DNA of 64,000 nucleotides from Actibacterium sp. (GTDB lineage Bacteria > Pseudomonadota > Alphaproteobacteria > Rhodobacterales > Rhodobacteraceae), in the NCBI GenBank assembly GCA_016278325.1, contig JADQCB010000043.1, forward strand, positions 18,241 to 82,240. The letters are read 5' to 3'. Positions 43,393-52,415 of the stretch are shown one piece after another. A model generated the notes under the pieces. The model had not been told where the DNA came from. It searched no databases and saw only the letters and a program-made list of their open reading frames with translations. The stretch's first letter is position 1; each line of letters begins with the position of its first letter. A program made the position numbers and the translations under genes.

Positions 43393-45120
43393 TCATACCG
43401 GAAGGCCGACGACGAACCGCGCGCCCAGCGGCTCGGACGTGATGTCGGCATCGGTGGGGCGGATGTTCTCGGCCCAGATGACGCCGCCATGTGCCTCGAC
43501 GATCTGTTTCGAGATGGCAAGCCCCAGGCCGGAATGGTCGCCGAACTGACCGACCGGACGTTCGGAATAGAATCTCTCGAAGATCTTGTTCAGCGCCTGC
43601 TCTGGGATGCCGGAGCCGGTATCCTCGACCACGACCAGCACGCGGTTTTCGCGCTTGCGCGCCCAGATGCGCACCGCATCCCCCTCTTCGCAGAACGAGA
43701 TCGCGTTGGTGATGAGATTGACGAAGACCTGTGCCAGGCGTGCCTCCAGGCCCTGGATCTCGACCGGGTGCTGCGGCAGGTCGGCGATGAAATCTATCTT
43801 CTTGCGCCGTGCCTCGCCGCCCAGATGTTCCGACAGGTTGCGCAGCAGCTTGACCAGGTCGAAACTGTCTTCTTCTTCCTTGACCAGCTCGCTGTCGAGG
43901 CGCGATGCGCTGGAAATGTCGCTGACCAGCCGGTCGAGCCGCCGCACGTCGTGCTCGATCACGTCGAGCAGCTTCTTGCGTTGGGTTTCGTCCTTTGCCA
44001 GATGCAGGGTGCCCACGGCCGAGCGCAGCGATGCCAGCGGGTTCTTGATCTCATGCGCGACATCCGCTGCGAATTGTTCATTCGCGTCGATCCGGTCATA
44101 GAGCGCCGCAACCATGCCGCGCAGCGCGCCGGAAAGGCGGCCGATCTCGTCGGGGCGGGCGGTCAGGTCCGGGATGCGGACGCGGCCGGGGTTCATCTTG
44201 CGGGCGTTCTTCTCTCGTCCGATCTCGGCGGCCGCGGCCAGGTCGGACAGGGGGTTGGCGATGGTGCCGGCCAGCACCAGCGACAGGCCGATCGACACCA
44301 GGATGGCAACGATGAACATCCGCAAGACCTGTTCGCGTTCGCTTCGCACAAGGCTGTCGATCTCGCCGGCGGCCGAACTCAGCGCGATGACGCCCAGAAC
44401 CCGATCCTGGCGCATCACCGGCGTGGCGACGGTGAAGATCGTGTTGCCCGCCTCGTCCTGTCCGGTATCGAAAGCTGTCCGTCCCGTCAGCGCGCGCGGC
44501 AGCAAGTCGCGGCCCATTTCCGCCGCCGTCTTCGGATCGTCGGCCGGGGGTGGCCCGCCCATCAGGCGGGACATGGCGTTCCAGATCTGATTGAGCGAAT
44601 CTGTGATTATGGTCGTTTCCGGCCCGCCATTGCCCTGCGCCGGCGCGCGCCGCGCAAGCCCCTCGGACGCGGCGACCATCCCGGCCGCCGGATCGAAAAC
44701 GAACAGATCGACCCCAGGCGCAAGATCCAGCTCGGCAATGACCGCCTCGACGTCGAGCCCGTCGCCCGCGGCCATGTTCACCGGACCGATGGCGGGCAAC
44801 CGTGCCTCGAACACGTCGGCGACCAGTTCGGCCTGTGCGATGAAGGCCGACGCGCGCTGCTTGACCAGGCTGTCGCGACCGGGATTGAGATACAGCACCC
44901 CGGCAAGCAAAATCATCAACCCCATCAGGTTGAAGATGATGATCTTGCGCGCCAGGGGCGAGCGGTTGACGGAAAATATCCCGCGCTTCCGCCGCCGGGC
45001 GGACAGGTCGGTATCGGCTTGCGTCGGGGCAACCCAGTCTTCCCCGAGCAGAACGAAACCGTCCGATGTGGGCCTGGAATCGCGCAAATCAGCCCCCCGT
45101 GGCGGTCGCGATGGCGTCAA
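43393..45120 (-). CDS. chvG: Sensor histidine kinase ChvG
   Basis: Membrane sensor kinase of the ChvG/ExoS family, 575 aa. Two membrane helices (about 59-78 and 267-289) flank a periplasmic sensor; a HAMP domain follows, then FAADVAHEIKNPLASLRSAV with His356 and an ATPase domain with NAISF, DTGSGIP and HSGLGLAI. The best start is a TTG at 45120, with a poor ribosome binding site, so the N-terminus is uncertain. It lies 20 bases after chvI. It senses pH and envelope stress in relatives. Confidence 0.92.
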   Translation of the reverse strand: MTPSRPPRGADLRDSRPTSDGFVLLGEDWVAPTQADTDLSARRRKRGIFSVNRSPLARKIIIFNLMGLMILLAGVLYLNPGRDSLVKQRASAFIAQAELVADVFEARLPAIGPVNMAAGDGLDVEAVIAELDLAPGVDLFVFDPAAGMVAASEGLARRAPAQGNGGPETTIITDSLNQIWNAMSRLMGGPPPADDPKTAAEMGRDLLPRALTGRTAFDTGQDEAGNTIFTVATPVMRQDRVLGVIALSSAAGEIDSLVRSEREQVLRMFIVAILVSIGLSLVLAGTIANPLSDLAAAAEIGREKNARKMNPGRVRIPDLTARPDEIGRLSGALRGMVAALYDRIDANEQFAADVAHEIKNPLASLRSAVGTLHLAKDETQRKKLLDVIEHDVRRLDRLVSDISSASRLDSELVKEEEDSFDLVKLLRNLSEHLGGEARRKKIDFIADLPQHPVEIQGLEARLAQVFVNLITNAISFCEEGDAVRIWARKRENRVLVVVEDTGSGIPEQALNKIFERFYSERPVGQFGDHSGLGLAISKQIVEAHGGVIWAENIRPTDADITSEPLGARFVVGLPV

Positions 45121-45140
45121 TCTGTCAGTCGGTCTTGTGT

Positions 45141-45842
45141 TTACTCTTCGTTATAGCGGTAACCGATACCGTAAAGCGTTTCGATCGCCGAGAACTCCGG
45201 GTCCGACTGGCGCATCTTCTTGCGCAACCGCTTGATGTGGCTGTCGATGGTGCGGTCATCGACATAGACCTGATCGTCATAGGCCACGTCCATGAGCTGA
45301 TCGCGGCTTTTGACGAATCCGGGCCGCTGCGCCAGTGCCTGGAGAAGCAGGAACTCGGTCACGGTCAGCGAAACGTCCTTGCCCTTCCACGACACGGCGT
45401 GGCGCAGCGGGTCCATGGTCAGCTCGCCCCGGACCATCACCTTGCTTTCCTCGGGCGACGGCCCGTCATCCGAGGCGATCGCCTCCTGCCGGCGCAAAAG
45501 CGCGCGGATCCGCTCGACCAGCAGCCGTTGCGAGAACGGCTTCTTGACGTAATCGTCGGCGCCCATGCGCAGGCCCAGGACCTCGTCGATCTCGTCATCC
45601 TTCGAGGTCAGGAAAATCACCGGCATGTTGGTTTTCTGGCGCACGCGCTGCAACAGGTCCATGCCGTCCATGCGCGGCATCTTGATGTCGAAAACGGCCA
45701 TGTCGGGCAGGCGCTTGGTGAACGCATCCAGCGCCGACTGGCCGTCATTGTAGGTATCGACCTCGAACCCTTCTGCCTCCAGTGTCATGGATACCGAGGT
45801 CAGAATGTTCCGGTCATCGTCGACAAGTGCAATCCTTGACAT
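45141..45842 (-). CDS. chvI: Response regulator ChvI
   Basis: OmpR/PhoB-type response regulator of 233 aa, partner of ChvG. The receiver has acidic pocket DDD (8-10), phosphorylation Asp52 in [11 protein letters not shown], and Lys in YVKKPF; the DNA-binding domain (about 125-233) includes [16 protein letters not shown] and [15 protein letters not shown]. It controls gluconeogenesis and envelope genes in related bacteria. The start at 45842 begins [10 protein letters not shown]; longer open frames upstream are ignored. Divergent from pckA. Confidence 0.95.
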   Translation of the reverse strand: MSRIALVDDDRNILTSVSMTLEAEGFEVDTYNDGQSALDAFTKRLPDMAVFDIKMPRMDGMDLLQRVRQKTNMPVIFLTSKDDEIDEVLGLRMGADDYVKKPFSQRLLVERIRALLRRQEAIASDDGPSPEESKVMVRGELTMDPLRHAVSWKGKDVSLTVTEFLLLQALAQRPGFVKSRDQLMDVAYDDQVYVDDRTIDSHIKRLRKKMRQSDPEFSAIETLYGIGYRYNEE

Positions 45843-46178
45843 TGCGGAATTACCTTTTTGCTGCTCTATGCCCGTTTTTTGCCATATTCTTCCGATTTCC
45901 CCGCCCGATTCAACTCTTAACTGCGAATCACCCGGTGCGATCGGTGCGAACAAAGCGCAAATATCATGATACATTGCTAATATGCACCACATCGGACGGC
46001 GCCGGTTGCGCTAACCTTCCGGGGGTTAGCGCAAACCGGGTCAACCTGCCCTGTTCCCACGCGGAAGCTGCGTGCTAAGGGAAAGCTGACCTGCCGACGC
46101 CTGGCAGGCAAGGCGGCAGGCCCGCCGAACGGAAGATCAATCGGACCGCGATTTGCGGACGGCGTCAGGAGCGAACCT
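45843..46178. other. Divergent control region between chvI and pckA
   Basis: 336 gene-free bases containing the divergent promoters. The chvI-proximal 120 bases are relatively AT-rich; the central part carries paired operator-like sites at 46004-46037; the pckA-proximal part (46040-46170) has short GC-rich hairpins such as CCTGCC/GGCAGG. No RNA gene or small protein stands out. Confidence 0.6.
46004..46037. promoter_or_regulatory. Paired LacI-like operators upstream of pckA
   Basis: TTGCGCTAACC (46006-46016) and GGTTAGCGCAA (46024-46034) form a perfect 11-base inverted repeat over a 7-base spacer. Each arm lies in its own pseudo-palindrome: GGTTGCGCTAACC (46004-46016) and GGTTAGCGCAAACC (46024-46037), with a central GCGC as in LacI-family operators. 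A central carbon regulator such as CceR or PckR is the natural candidate, by family resemblance only. Confidence 0.6.
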
Positions 46179-47777
46179 ATGACAACTGGACGGGTGAACC
46201 CATCGCAACGGCTTGAACATCAGGGCATAACGGGGCTGGGTCATGTCTATTACAATCTCATGGAGCCGGCCCTGGTCGAAGCGGCGTTGAAGCGTGACGA
46301 AGCCACGCTGGGCAAGGGCGGCGCGCTTCTGGTCACGACCGGCGAGCATACCGGCCGTTCGCCGCGCGACAAGTTCGTGGTGCGCACCCCCGGGGTCGAA
46401 GGCACGATCTGGTGGGAAAACAACAAACCGATGTCGCCCGAGGCGTTCGACCGGCTGCATGCCGACATGCTGGCGCACATGAAGGGGCGCGACTATTTCG
46501 TGCAGGACCTTTACGCCGGTGCCGACCCGGAACACCGGCTGGACGTGCGCATGGTGACGGAACTGGCCTGGCACGGGCTGTTCATTCGCCACCTGCTGCG
46601 CCGCCCCGAGCGGGCGGACCTGGACGACTTCGTGCCCGAATTCACGATCATCAACTGCCCCGGCTTCGCCGCCGACCCGCAGGTGCATGGCTGCCGCTCG
46701 GAAACCGTGATCGCGCTGAATTTCGAGCGCAAGATGATCCTGATCGGCGGAACGGAATACGCGGGCGAAAACAAGAAATCCGTGTTTACCCTTCTCAACT
46801 ATCTCTTGCCCGAAAAAGGCATCATGCCGATGCATTGCTCGGCCAATCACGCGATCGACAACCCCGTGGACACGGCGATATTCTTCGGTCTTTCGGGCAC
46901 CGGCAAGACGACCCTGTCAGCCGATCCCGAACGCACGCTCATCGGCGATGACGAGCATGGCTGGTCAGACCGTGGCACGTTCAATTTCGAGGGCGGATGC
47001 TATGCCAAGACGCTTGATCTGAGCGAAGAGGCCGAGCCCGAGATCTTTGCGACGACCACCCGGTTCGCCACGGTGATCGAGAACATGGTCCACGATCCCG
47101 ACACCATGGATCTGGATTTCGAGGATGACAGCCTGACCGCCAACATGCGCTGCGCCTATCCGCTGGACTATATCTCGAACGCGTCGGACACGTCGCTGGG
47201 CGGGCATCCCAAGAACATCATCATGCTGACCTGCGACGCGTTCGGCGTGCTGCCGCCGATCGCCCGGCTGACGCCGGCGCAGGCGATGTATCACTTCCTG
47301 TCGGGGTTCACCTCGAAGGTCGCCGGCACCGAGAAGGGCGTGACCGAGCCCGAGCCGACCTTCTCGACCTGCTTCGGCGCACCGTTCATGCCGCGCCGAC
47401 CCGAGGTCTATGGCGACCTGCTGCGCCAGAAGATCGCGCGCCACGGCGCGACCTGCTGGCTGGTCAACACCGGCTGGACCGGGGGCGCATACGGCGTCGG
47501 CTCGCGCATGCCGATCCGGTCGACCCGGCTGTTGCTGACGGCCGCGCTGGACGGATCGCTGAACGAGGCGACCTTCCGCAAGGATCCGAATTTCGGCTTC
47601 GAGGTGCCGATGCATGTCGAGGGCGTCGCCGAGGTTCTGTTGGATCCGCGCCGCACCTGGTCGGTGAACGAGGAATACGATGCGCAGGCGCGCAAGCTGG
47701 TGAACATGTTCGCCGAGAATTTCGCGCAATATGTGCCGTTCATCGACGAGGATGTGAAGGCCGCCGCCATCGGCTGA
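46179..47777 (+). CDS. pckA: Phosphoenolpyruvate carboxykinase (ATP)
   Basis: ATP-dependent PEP carboxykinase converting oxaloacetate to PEP, the entry step of gluconeogenesis; 532 aa. The nucleotide P-loop is GLSGTGKTT (about 237-245), preceded by MHCSANHA and followed by the metal-binding [14 protein letters not shown] and the late [14 protein letters not shown] (about 430) are family signatures. AGGAGCGAA precedes the start. Divergent from chvI, as in other alphaproteobacteria where ChvI influences pckA. Confidence 0.97.
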   Translation: MTTGRVNPSQRLEHQGITGLGHVYYNLMEPALVEAALKRDEATLGKGGALLVTTGEHTGRSPRDKFVVRTPGVEGTIWWENNKPMSPEAFDRLHADMLAHMKGRDYFVQDLYAGADPEHRLDVRMVTELAWHGLFIRHLLRRPERADLDDFVPEFTIINCPGFAADPQVHGCRSETVIALNFERKMILIGGTEYAGENKKSVFTLLNYLLPEKGIMPMHCSANHAIDNPVDTAIFFGLSGTGKTTLSADPERTLIGDDEHGWSDRGTFNFEGGCYAKTLDLSEEAEPEIFATTTRFATVIENMVHDPDTMDLDFEDDSLTANMRCAYPLDYISNASDTSLGGHPKNIIMLTCDAFGVLPPIARLTPAQAMYHFLSGFTSKVAGTEKGVTEPEPTFSTCFGAPFMPRRPEVYGDLLRQKIARHGATCWLVNTGWTGGAYGVGSRMPIRSTRLLLTAALDGSLNEATFRKDPNFGFEVPMHVEGVAEVLLDPRRTWSVNEEYDAQARKLVNMFAENFAQYVPFIDEDVKAAAIG

Positions 47778-47786
47778 TTCCAGAAC

Positions 47787-47812
47787 CCGGCGCAGGGCTG
47801 GCCTTGCGCCGG
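47787..47812 (+). terminator. Hairpin after pckA
   Basis: CCGGCGCA (47787-47794) pairs with TGCGCCGG (47805-47812) over a 10-base loop, 9 bases after the pckA stop. There is no T-tract, so termination efficiency is uncertain. Confidence 0.4.
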
Positions 47813-47953
47813 CCGGCCCGACGATCGGCGCGGCTTGCGATCGAAACCGGGTGTGATCGCCCGCCCCCGGAATGCCACCTTCATTGGTCCCGAAGGGGGG
47901 TGGGGACTCGCGTTGGGGTGGGTGTATTGCCGAATTTTCCCCTTTGCGGAGGC

Positions 47954-47995
47954 CGCCCTTGGGATTTTGCAAGGCGCCCTTGGGAATTCGCAAGG
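47954..47995 (+). repeat. Tandem 21-bp direct repeat upstream of response regulator
   Basis: CGCCCTTGGGATTTTGCAAGG-type copy at 47954-47974 and CGCCCTTGGGAATTCGCAAGG-type copy at 47975-47995, joined head to tail with 19 of 21 bases identical. Each contains the dyad CCTTG-N8-CAAGG. It stands directly upstream of a plausible promoter, where an OmpR-type activator would bind. Confidence 0.7.
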
Positions 47996-48004
47996 CGGGT
48001 GGCA

Positions 48005-48031
48005 TTGCCGAAATCTGAATCAGTCTATAGT
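48005..48031 (+). promoter_or_regulatory. Candidate promoter of the orphan response regulator
   Basis: TTGCCG (48005-48010) and TATAGT (48026-48031) with a short 15-base spacer, 37 bases upstream of the start codon. The spacer is below the ideal 17, as is common for activator-dependent promoters, and the tandem repeats end 9 bases before the -35 box. Confidence 0.4.
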
Positions 48032-48067
48032 TTTGGTATATCGAAAATACAGCTATGGCCCTGTCCA

Positions 48068-48790
48068 ATGCCTTCCAGAATTCTTCTCGTCGAGGATGAC
48101 CCGGATATCGGGCGCCTGGTTGTCACCGGGCTGGAAGAGATCGGTCTTGACGTGGACAAGGTTTCAAGGATTTCCGAGTTTGAATCGGCCATTGGGCAAA
48201 AAACCTATGACCTGTGCATGGTGGACCTGGGCCTTCCCGATGGCAACGGCCTGCAACTGGTCGAGGATCTGCGCCGGCGTGACGGCTGCGGCATCATCAT
48301 CCTTTCCGGACGCAGCGCCGAGATCGACCGTATCATCGGGCTGGAGGTGGGCGCGGATGACTATATCACCAAGCCGTTTCGGATGCGCGAAATGGTGGCG
48401 CGGGTCCGCTCGGTTCTGCGCCGGGTGAATGAGACCAAGCGCGCCCGGTCTCAAGCCGGGGGCGCGCCACCGGAGACGGGCGAACAGGTCGAGATCGCCT
48501 TCGACGGGTATCGGCTTTTGCCGGCGTCGCGGCGGCTGGTGGCCCCGGACGACAGCGAAATCCACCTCACGACGGCGGAATTCAACCTGTTTTCCGCGCT
48601 TGTCCAGCGGCGCGGGCGGGTTCTTTCGCGTGACGAATTGATGAATGCCGTCAAGGGGCGCGACTGGGAAAGCTACGATCGGGCCATCGACGGGCTGGTC
48701 AGCCGGTTGCGCCGCAAGGTGCCGTCGCCGGAGGGCCGGGAGCCTTACATTCGCACCGTCCACGGAATTGGATACACGTTTTCCGGGTAA
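48068..48790 (+). CDS. OmpR/PhoB family response regulator, orphan
   Basis: Two-domain response regulator, 240 aa. The receiver (1-120) has EDD (9-11), phospho-Asp53 in MVDLGLPDG and Lys in YITKPFRM; the winged-helix domain (about 135-238) has HLTTAEFNLFSALVQRRG and DRAIDGLVSRLRRKV. No sensor kinase lies next to it. The ATG at 48068 is the first Met before the fold and has only a weak ribosome binding site. Tandem repeats upstream suggest autoregulation. Confidence 0.92.
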   Translation: MPSRILLVEDDPDIGRLVVTGLEEIGLDVDKVSRISEFESAIGQKTYDLCMVDLGLPDGNGLQLVEDLRRRDGCGIIILSGRSAEIDRIIGLEVGADDYITKPFRMREMVARVRSVLRRVNETKRARSQAGGAPPETGEQVEIAFDGYRLLPASRRLVAPDDSEIHLTTAEFNLFSALVQRRGRVLSRDELMNAVKGRDWESYDRAIDGLVSRLRRKVPSPEGREPYIRTVHGIGYTFSG

Positions 48791-48964
48791 TTGTCGTGGC
48801 TGGCGGGCTTTGCAATCAACCATCGGGCCGCGCCCCCAACGCCACCGAATCGCCGCGAATCGCATGATATTTCTGCCAGATCTGGCAGCATGACCGCGGA
48901 TTTCCGGTTGATTTTCGGGCAGAAACAGGGGCCCGACTCTCTCGAAGCCCCAGCAAAAGCCTGT

Positions 48965-48993
48965 TTGACACGAAATTACCTTGGCGTTTCTAC
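48965..48993 (+). promoter_or_regulatory. Candidate promoter of the peroxiredoxin gene
   Basis: TTGACA (48965-48970), a consensus -35 box, then 17 bases and TTCTAC (48988-48993) as a weak -10. It lies about 88 bases upstream of the peroxiredoxin start codon. Confidence 0.4.
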
Positions 48994-49080
48994 AAATTTT
49001 CACGAATTCCAGACATTCCCGCAAAACGTGTCCCGTAGGGTGGCAACCGTGCGATGAGACGCACCAGAAAGGATGGCACC

Positions 49081-49794
49081 ATGTCTTATCAGTTCTTCGG
49101 AACGCGCGGTTCCGCCAATGTAAGAGTTACCCTGCCGCAAGCCTATCGCAAGAAGGCGCGCTGGGTGCCACAGATCGGCGATATCTTTCCGGATTTCTCC
49201 GCGCCGACGACACATGGGAATCTGCGCTTTCACGAATGGGCCGAAGGAAGCTGGGTCTATCTGTTCTCGCACCCGGCGGCCTTCACGCCGGTCTGCACTT
49301 CGGAAATGGTCGGTCTGTCCGCAAGTTCCAGTGCCTTCGCAGAGCGCAATATCAAGGCGATCTCGATCTGCCGCAGCGATTGCGAGGCCCAGGCCCGCTG
49401 GGCCGATGAAATCGCCCGCGTTTTCGGCACGCCGATCACCTTTCCCATGATCTCGGACACCGACGGGGTGATCGCGCGAATCTGCGGGATGGTGCATGAC
49501 AAGGAAAGCACGACCCTGTCGATGCGAAAGTCGCTGGTCATCGACCCGAACCTTCGCCTGCGCATGATCATGGAATACCCGATGCGCGTCGGTCGCAACA
49601 CCGAAGAGATCCTGCGCGTGTTCGACGCGCTCAGGATCAGCGACGAGCTGGATGTCGCGACGCCTTCGGACTGGTATCAGGGCGATCCGCTGCTTCTGTC
49701 GCATTCCGAACAACCCGAAACCGCGAAATTGCGGCTGAAGGGGCGGGGGCAGATTCATCGTCTGCTGCCCTACATGACGGTCCTGCGCGAGTGA
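49081..49794 (+). CDS. 1-Cys peroxiredoxin (Prx6/AhpC-TSA class)
   Basis: Thiol peroxidase of 237 aa that reduces H2O2 and organic hydroperoxides. The peroxidatic Cys is in HPAAFTPVCTSE (Cys72; PxxxTxxC motif), with SLVIDPNLRLRMIMEYP typical of the Prx6 class. Other Cys residues (about 101, 106 and 145) are not in the usual resolving position. AAAGGATG precedes the ATG at 49081. It has its own candidate promoter. Confidence 0.91.
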   Translation: MSYQFFGTRGSANVRVTLPQAYRKKARWVPQIGDIFPDFSAPTTHGNLRFHEWAEGSWVYLFSHPAAFTPVCTSEMVGLSASSSAFAERNIKAISICRSDCEAQARWADEIARVFGTPITFPMISDTDGVIARICGMVHDKESTTLSMRKSLVIDPNLRLRMIMEYPMRVGRNTEEILRVFDALRISDELDVATPSDWYQGDPLLLSHSEQPETAKLRLKGRGQIHRLLPYMTVLRE

Positions 49795-49818
49795 TCGGGC
49801 TGCCCGGCGACGCGCGGC

Positions 49819-50448
49819 TCAGCGAATCGGTTGCATCAGCGCGGCGCCCAGGCGGCAATCCCGTGCGGCATCGGGCGCACAGGCACGCGGTTCCAGCTCG
49901 CGCGTCAGGCAGATCCGGATTTCCTGGATCGCCAGGTTGTTGCAGGTGACGGTCAGCATCCGCTCCGACAGGGGCGGATTGGCCTTCAGGAAAGCCTCTT
50001 CGACCACCGAGGCGGGCATGCGCACCGGTTTCGTCAGCCGGTCGAACACCGCGGGACGGTTCACCGCCGAAAAGGCCCTGCGTGCGGCGGCGAAATAGGC
50101 CTCTGACGACAGGCCCGAACAGCGCCCGTGTTTCTTCCACTGGTACCAGGCCTGCCCGGCGCTGCCGAAGATGTCTGCCATCGCGCGGGTTTCGGCCCGC
50201 GAGGGGTCATGCGCCCGGGTGCGGCAATTCGCGGGCCAGCCGACCTCGTTCTGCGGCCAGAGACCGTGCAGAACCCAGCCCAGATCGCGCCCCGGCGCGC
50301 ATTGCGGCGCGCCGCGCGCCGCGCCTTCGCGGGCGCACCATCCGGGCGACCAGGACAGCGAAAGGATGTAATAGTCGAAATCGCCGGCGGCCTCGCCGTC
50401 GGCACGCGCCAGGGTGGTGGTCAGGATCAGGACGATCAGCCAGCGCAT
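49819..50448 (-). CDS. Secreted ribonuclease T2 family protein
   Basis: A 209-aa RNase T2-type protein with a signal peptide (1-16). CAS I is LHGLWPQ (His61). CAS II reads WYQWKKHGRC where HEWxKHGxC is usual: the general His and Glu positions are Tyr and Gln, while the last His (about 107) is kept. This may lower or alter activity, or be a normal alphaproteobacterial variant. Convergent with the peroxiredoxin gene; start supported by AAAAGAGAAA. Confidence 0.87.
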   Translation of the reverse strand: MRWLIVLILTTTLARADGEAAGDFDYYILSLSWSPGWCAREGAARGAPQCAPGRDLGWVLHGLWPQNEVGWPANCRTRAHDPSRAETRAMADIFGSAGQAWYQWKKHGRCSGLSSEAYFAAARRAFSAVNRPAVFDRLTKPVRMPASVVEEAFLKANPPLSERMLTVTCNNLAIQEIRICLTRELEPRACAPDAARDCRLGAALMQPIR

Positions 50449-50574
50449 TTTCTCTTTTCTCCGGGCCTTCAGGTGGCTATATACCCTTCCAAACCTCCCC
50501 GAAAACGAGGATCAGGTCCAGACGGATCAGCCGTTTTTCCGGCACGGGGAAGTCTTGTTCAAAGGAGTTTGGTC

Positions 50575-51327
50575 ATGGACAAACCGATCATGGCGAAGGC
50601 CACCGCCGTCTGGCTGGTCGACAACACGACGCTGACCTTCAAGCAGATCGCCGATTTCTGCGGCATGCACGAGCTGGAGGTGCAGGGCATTGCCGATGGC
50701 GACGTGGCCGCCGGCGTCAAGGGGTTCGATCCGGTCGCCAACAATCAGCTGACCGCCGAGGACATCACCAGGGGTGAGGCCGACCCGGCCTACAAGCTGA
50801 AGCTGAAATTCAACCCCGCGGCCCAGGGCGAGGAAAAGCGGCGCGGTCCGCGCTACACCCCATTGTCCAAGCGGCAGGACCGCCCGAACGCGATTCTGTG
50901 GCTGGTCAAGTTCCACCCCGAGCTTTCCGATGGCCAGATCAGCAAGCTGGTCGGCACCACGAAACCGACGATCCAGTCGATCCGGGACCGGACGCATTGG
51001 AACATCCAGCAGATGCAGCCGATCGACCCCGTTGCGCTGGGGCTGTGCAAGCAGGTGGAGCTGGACGCCGCGGTTCAGAAGGCCGCAAGGAAGGATGTAT
51101 CCACGGGCGCGGCGATCTCGGACGAGGAACGGCGCAAACTGCTGTCCACCGAACAATCGCTGGGGGCCGAGGCCGAGCCGAAGATGCCCACCGCGATCTC
51201 GGGCCTCGAAACCTTTTCGCTGTCGGGGAACGATGACGAGAAGGACAAGGAGGAAACGGACCTGCCCGACGCCGACAGCTTGTTCAACCTGCCCGACGAC
51301 GAGACCGAGAGCGACCGCGACGACTGA
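50575..51327 (+). CDS. trcR: Cell-cycle transcriptional regulator TrcR (DUF1013)
   Basis: A 250-aa protein of the DUF1013 family, named TrcR in alphaproteobacteria and linked to cell-cycle gene control. The N-terminal half has helix-turn-helix-like segments: LTFKQIADFCGMHELEVQGIA (about 18-38) and DGQISKLVGTTKPTIQSIRD (about 122-141). The C-terminal 60 residues are acidic and probably disordered. AAAGGAGTTT gives an excellent ribosome binding site for the ATG at 50575. Confidence 0.88.
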   Translation: MDKPIMAKATAVWLVDNTTLTFKQIADFCGMHELEVQGIADGDVAAGVKGFDPVANNQLTAEDITRGEADPAYKLKLKFNPAAQGEEKRRGPRYTPLSKRQDRPNAILWLVKFHPELSDGQISKLVGTTKPTIQSIRDRTHWNIQQMQPIDPVALGLCKQVELDAAVQKAARKDVSTGAAISDEERRKLLSTEQSLGAEAEPKMPTAISGLETFSLSGNDDEKDKEETDLPDADSLFNLPDDETESDRDD

Positions 51328-51406
51328 CGCGCAAGGCCGGCAACGATCCGCGCAGCGCTCGGGCCCGCCATCCGGGGCGTTCGCTGCGCATCCTGCGGAG
51401 AAAACC

Positions 51407-52411
51407 ATGATCCACGAGGTCACAGCGGCGGGGCGTATCGATGGCCAGCCGCTGCGCGAGGCGGTGCTGGAACAGGGCGAGGTGCGCGTGACGATCCTCA
51501 GCCTGGGATGCATCACCCGTGACTGGCGGGTGCGCGGCCGGCCGATGGTTCTGGGGTTCGCCGATCCGCTGCACTATCTCGACAACCGTTTCTCCTTCGG
51601 GGTGATCGCCGGGCGCGTGGCCAACCGCACCGCGCATGGCCGGTTCATGCTGGACGGTCGCCTGGTGCAGCTGAGCCGGAACCACGGCGCGCATCACCTG
51701 CATGGCGGGTTTCGCGGGCTTGGGCGGCAAAACTGGCGGATGGAAAGCGACGGGTCCCGCGCCGTGCAATTGCGCCGCCGGTCCCCCGACGGGGAAGAGG
51801 GATATCCCGGCGCGGTGGATTTCACCCTCACCATCCGGCTGGAGGGGCACCGCCTGCATTACGACATGCAGGGCCTGCCCGATCGCCCGACACCGGTGAA
51901 CCTGGCGCAGCATTCCTACTACAATCTGGCCGGTGGTGGCCCTGTGCTGGATCATCAGCTCTGGATTGCGGCATCCCGATACACGCCGACCGATGACGCG
52001 CAGCTGCCCAGCGGCGAGATACGCAGCGTGGCCGGCACGCGCCATGATTTCACCACCCCGCGGACGCTGGCACAATCGGATCCATCGGGGAAAGGCCATG
52101 ACGTCAATCTGGTGCTCGATCCCGACCGCGACCAGGCGGCGCCCGCCGCCATTCTTCGCGCGCCCGACCGGCAGTTCGCACTGCGGCTCTGGACCGACCA
52201 GCCGGGCATCCAGCTGTATGATGCGATGCATATGGGCGGGTGCGACGGCGGTCATGACGGCGCGCGCCACGACCGGTTCCACGGCCTGTGCCTGGAGCCG
52301 CAGCACTTTCCCGATTCGCTGAACCATCCCGGGTTTCCGTCGATCCTGTGCACGCCCGACGCCCCCTATCGCCAACGCCTGAGCGTCGAAATCGCGCCGC
52401 AGGAGCGCTGA
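51407..52411 (+). CDS. Aldose 1-epimerase (galactose mutarotase)
   Basis: Mutarotase-family enzyme interconverting alpha and beta anomers of aldoses, 334 aa. The catalytic residues fit: His in NHGAHHLHGGFRGL (about 85-98) and HSYYNLAG (about 172-179), Asp (about 233, VNLVLD) and Glu in LCLEPQHFPDSLNHP (about 301). The ATG at 51407 follows GCGGAG. It lies 79 bases after trcR. Exact sugar unknown. Confidence 0.9.
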   Translation: MIHEVTAAGRIDGQPLREAVLEQGEVRVTILSLGCITRDWRVRGRPMVLGFADPLHYLDNRFSFGVIAGRVANRTAHGRFMLDGRLVQLSRNHGAHHLHGGFRGLGRQNWRMESDGSRAVQLRRRSPDGEEGYPGAVDFTLTIRLEGHRLHYDMQGLPDRPTPVNLAQHSYYNLAGGGPVLDHQLWIAASRYTPTDDAQLPSGEIRSVAGTRHDFTTPRTLAQSDPSGKGHDVNLVLDPDRDQAAPAAILRAPDRQFALRLWTDQPGIQLYDAMHMGGCDGGHDGARHDRFHGLCLEPQHFPDSLNHPGFPSILCTPDAPYRQRLSVEIAPQER

Positions 52412-52415
52412 GCGA

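Noticed and set aside
47954..47995. CRISPR array or short array remnant
   Set aside because: Only two adjacent copies with no spacer between them, and no cas genes in the window.
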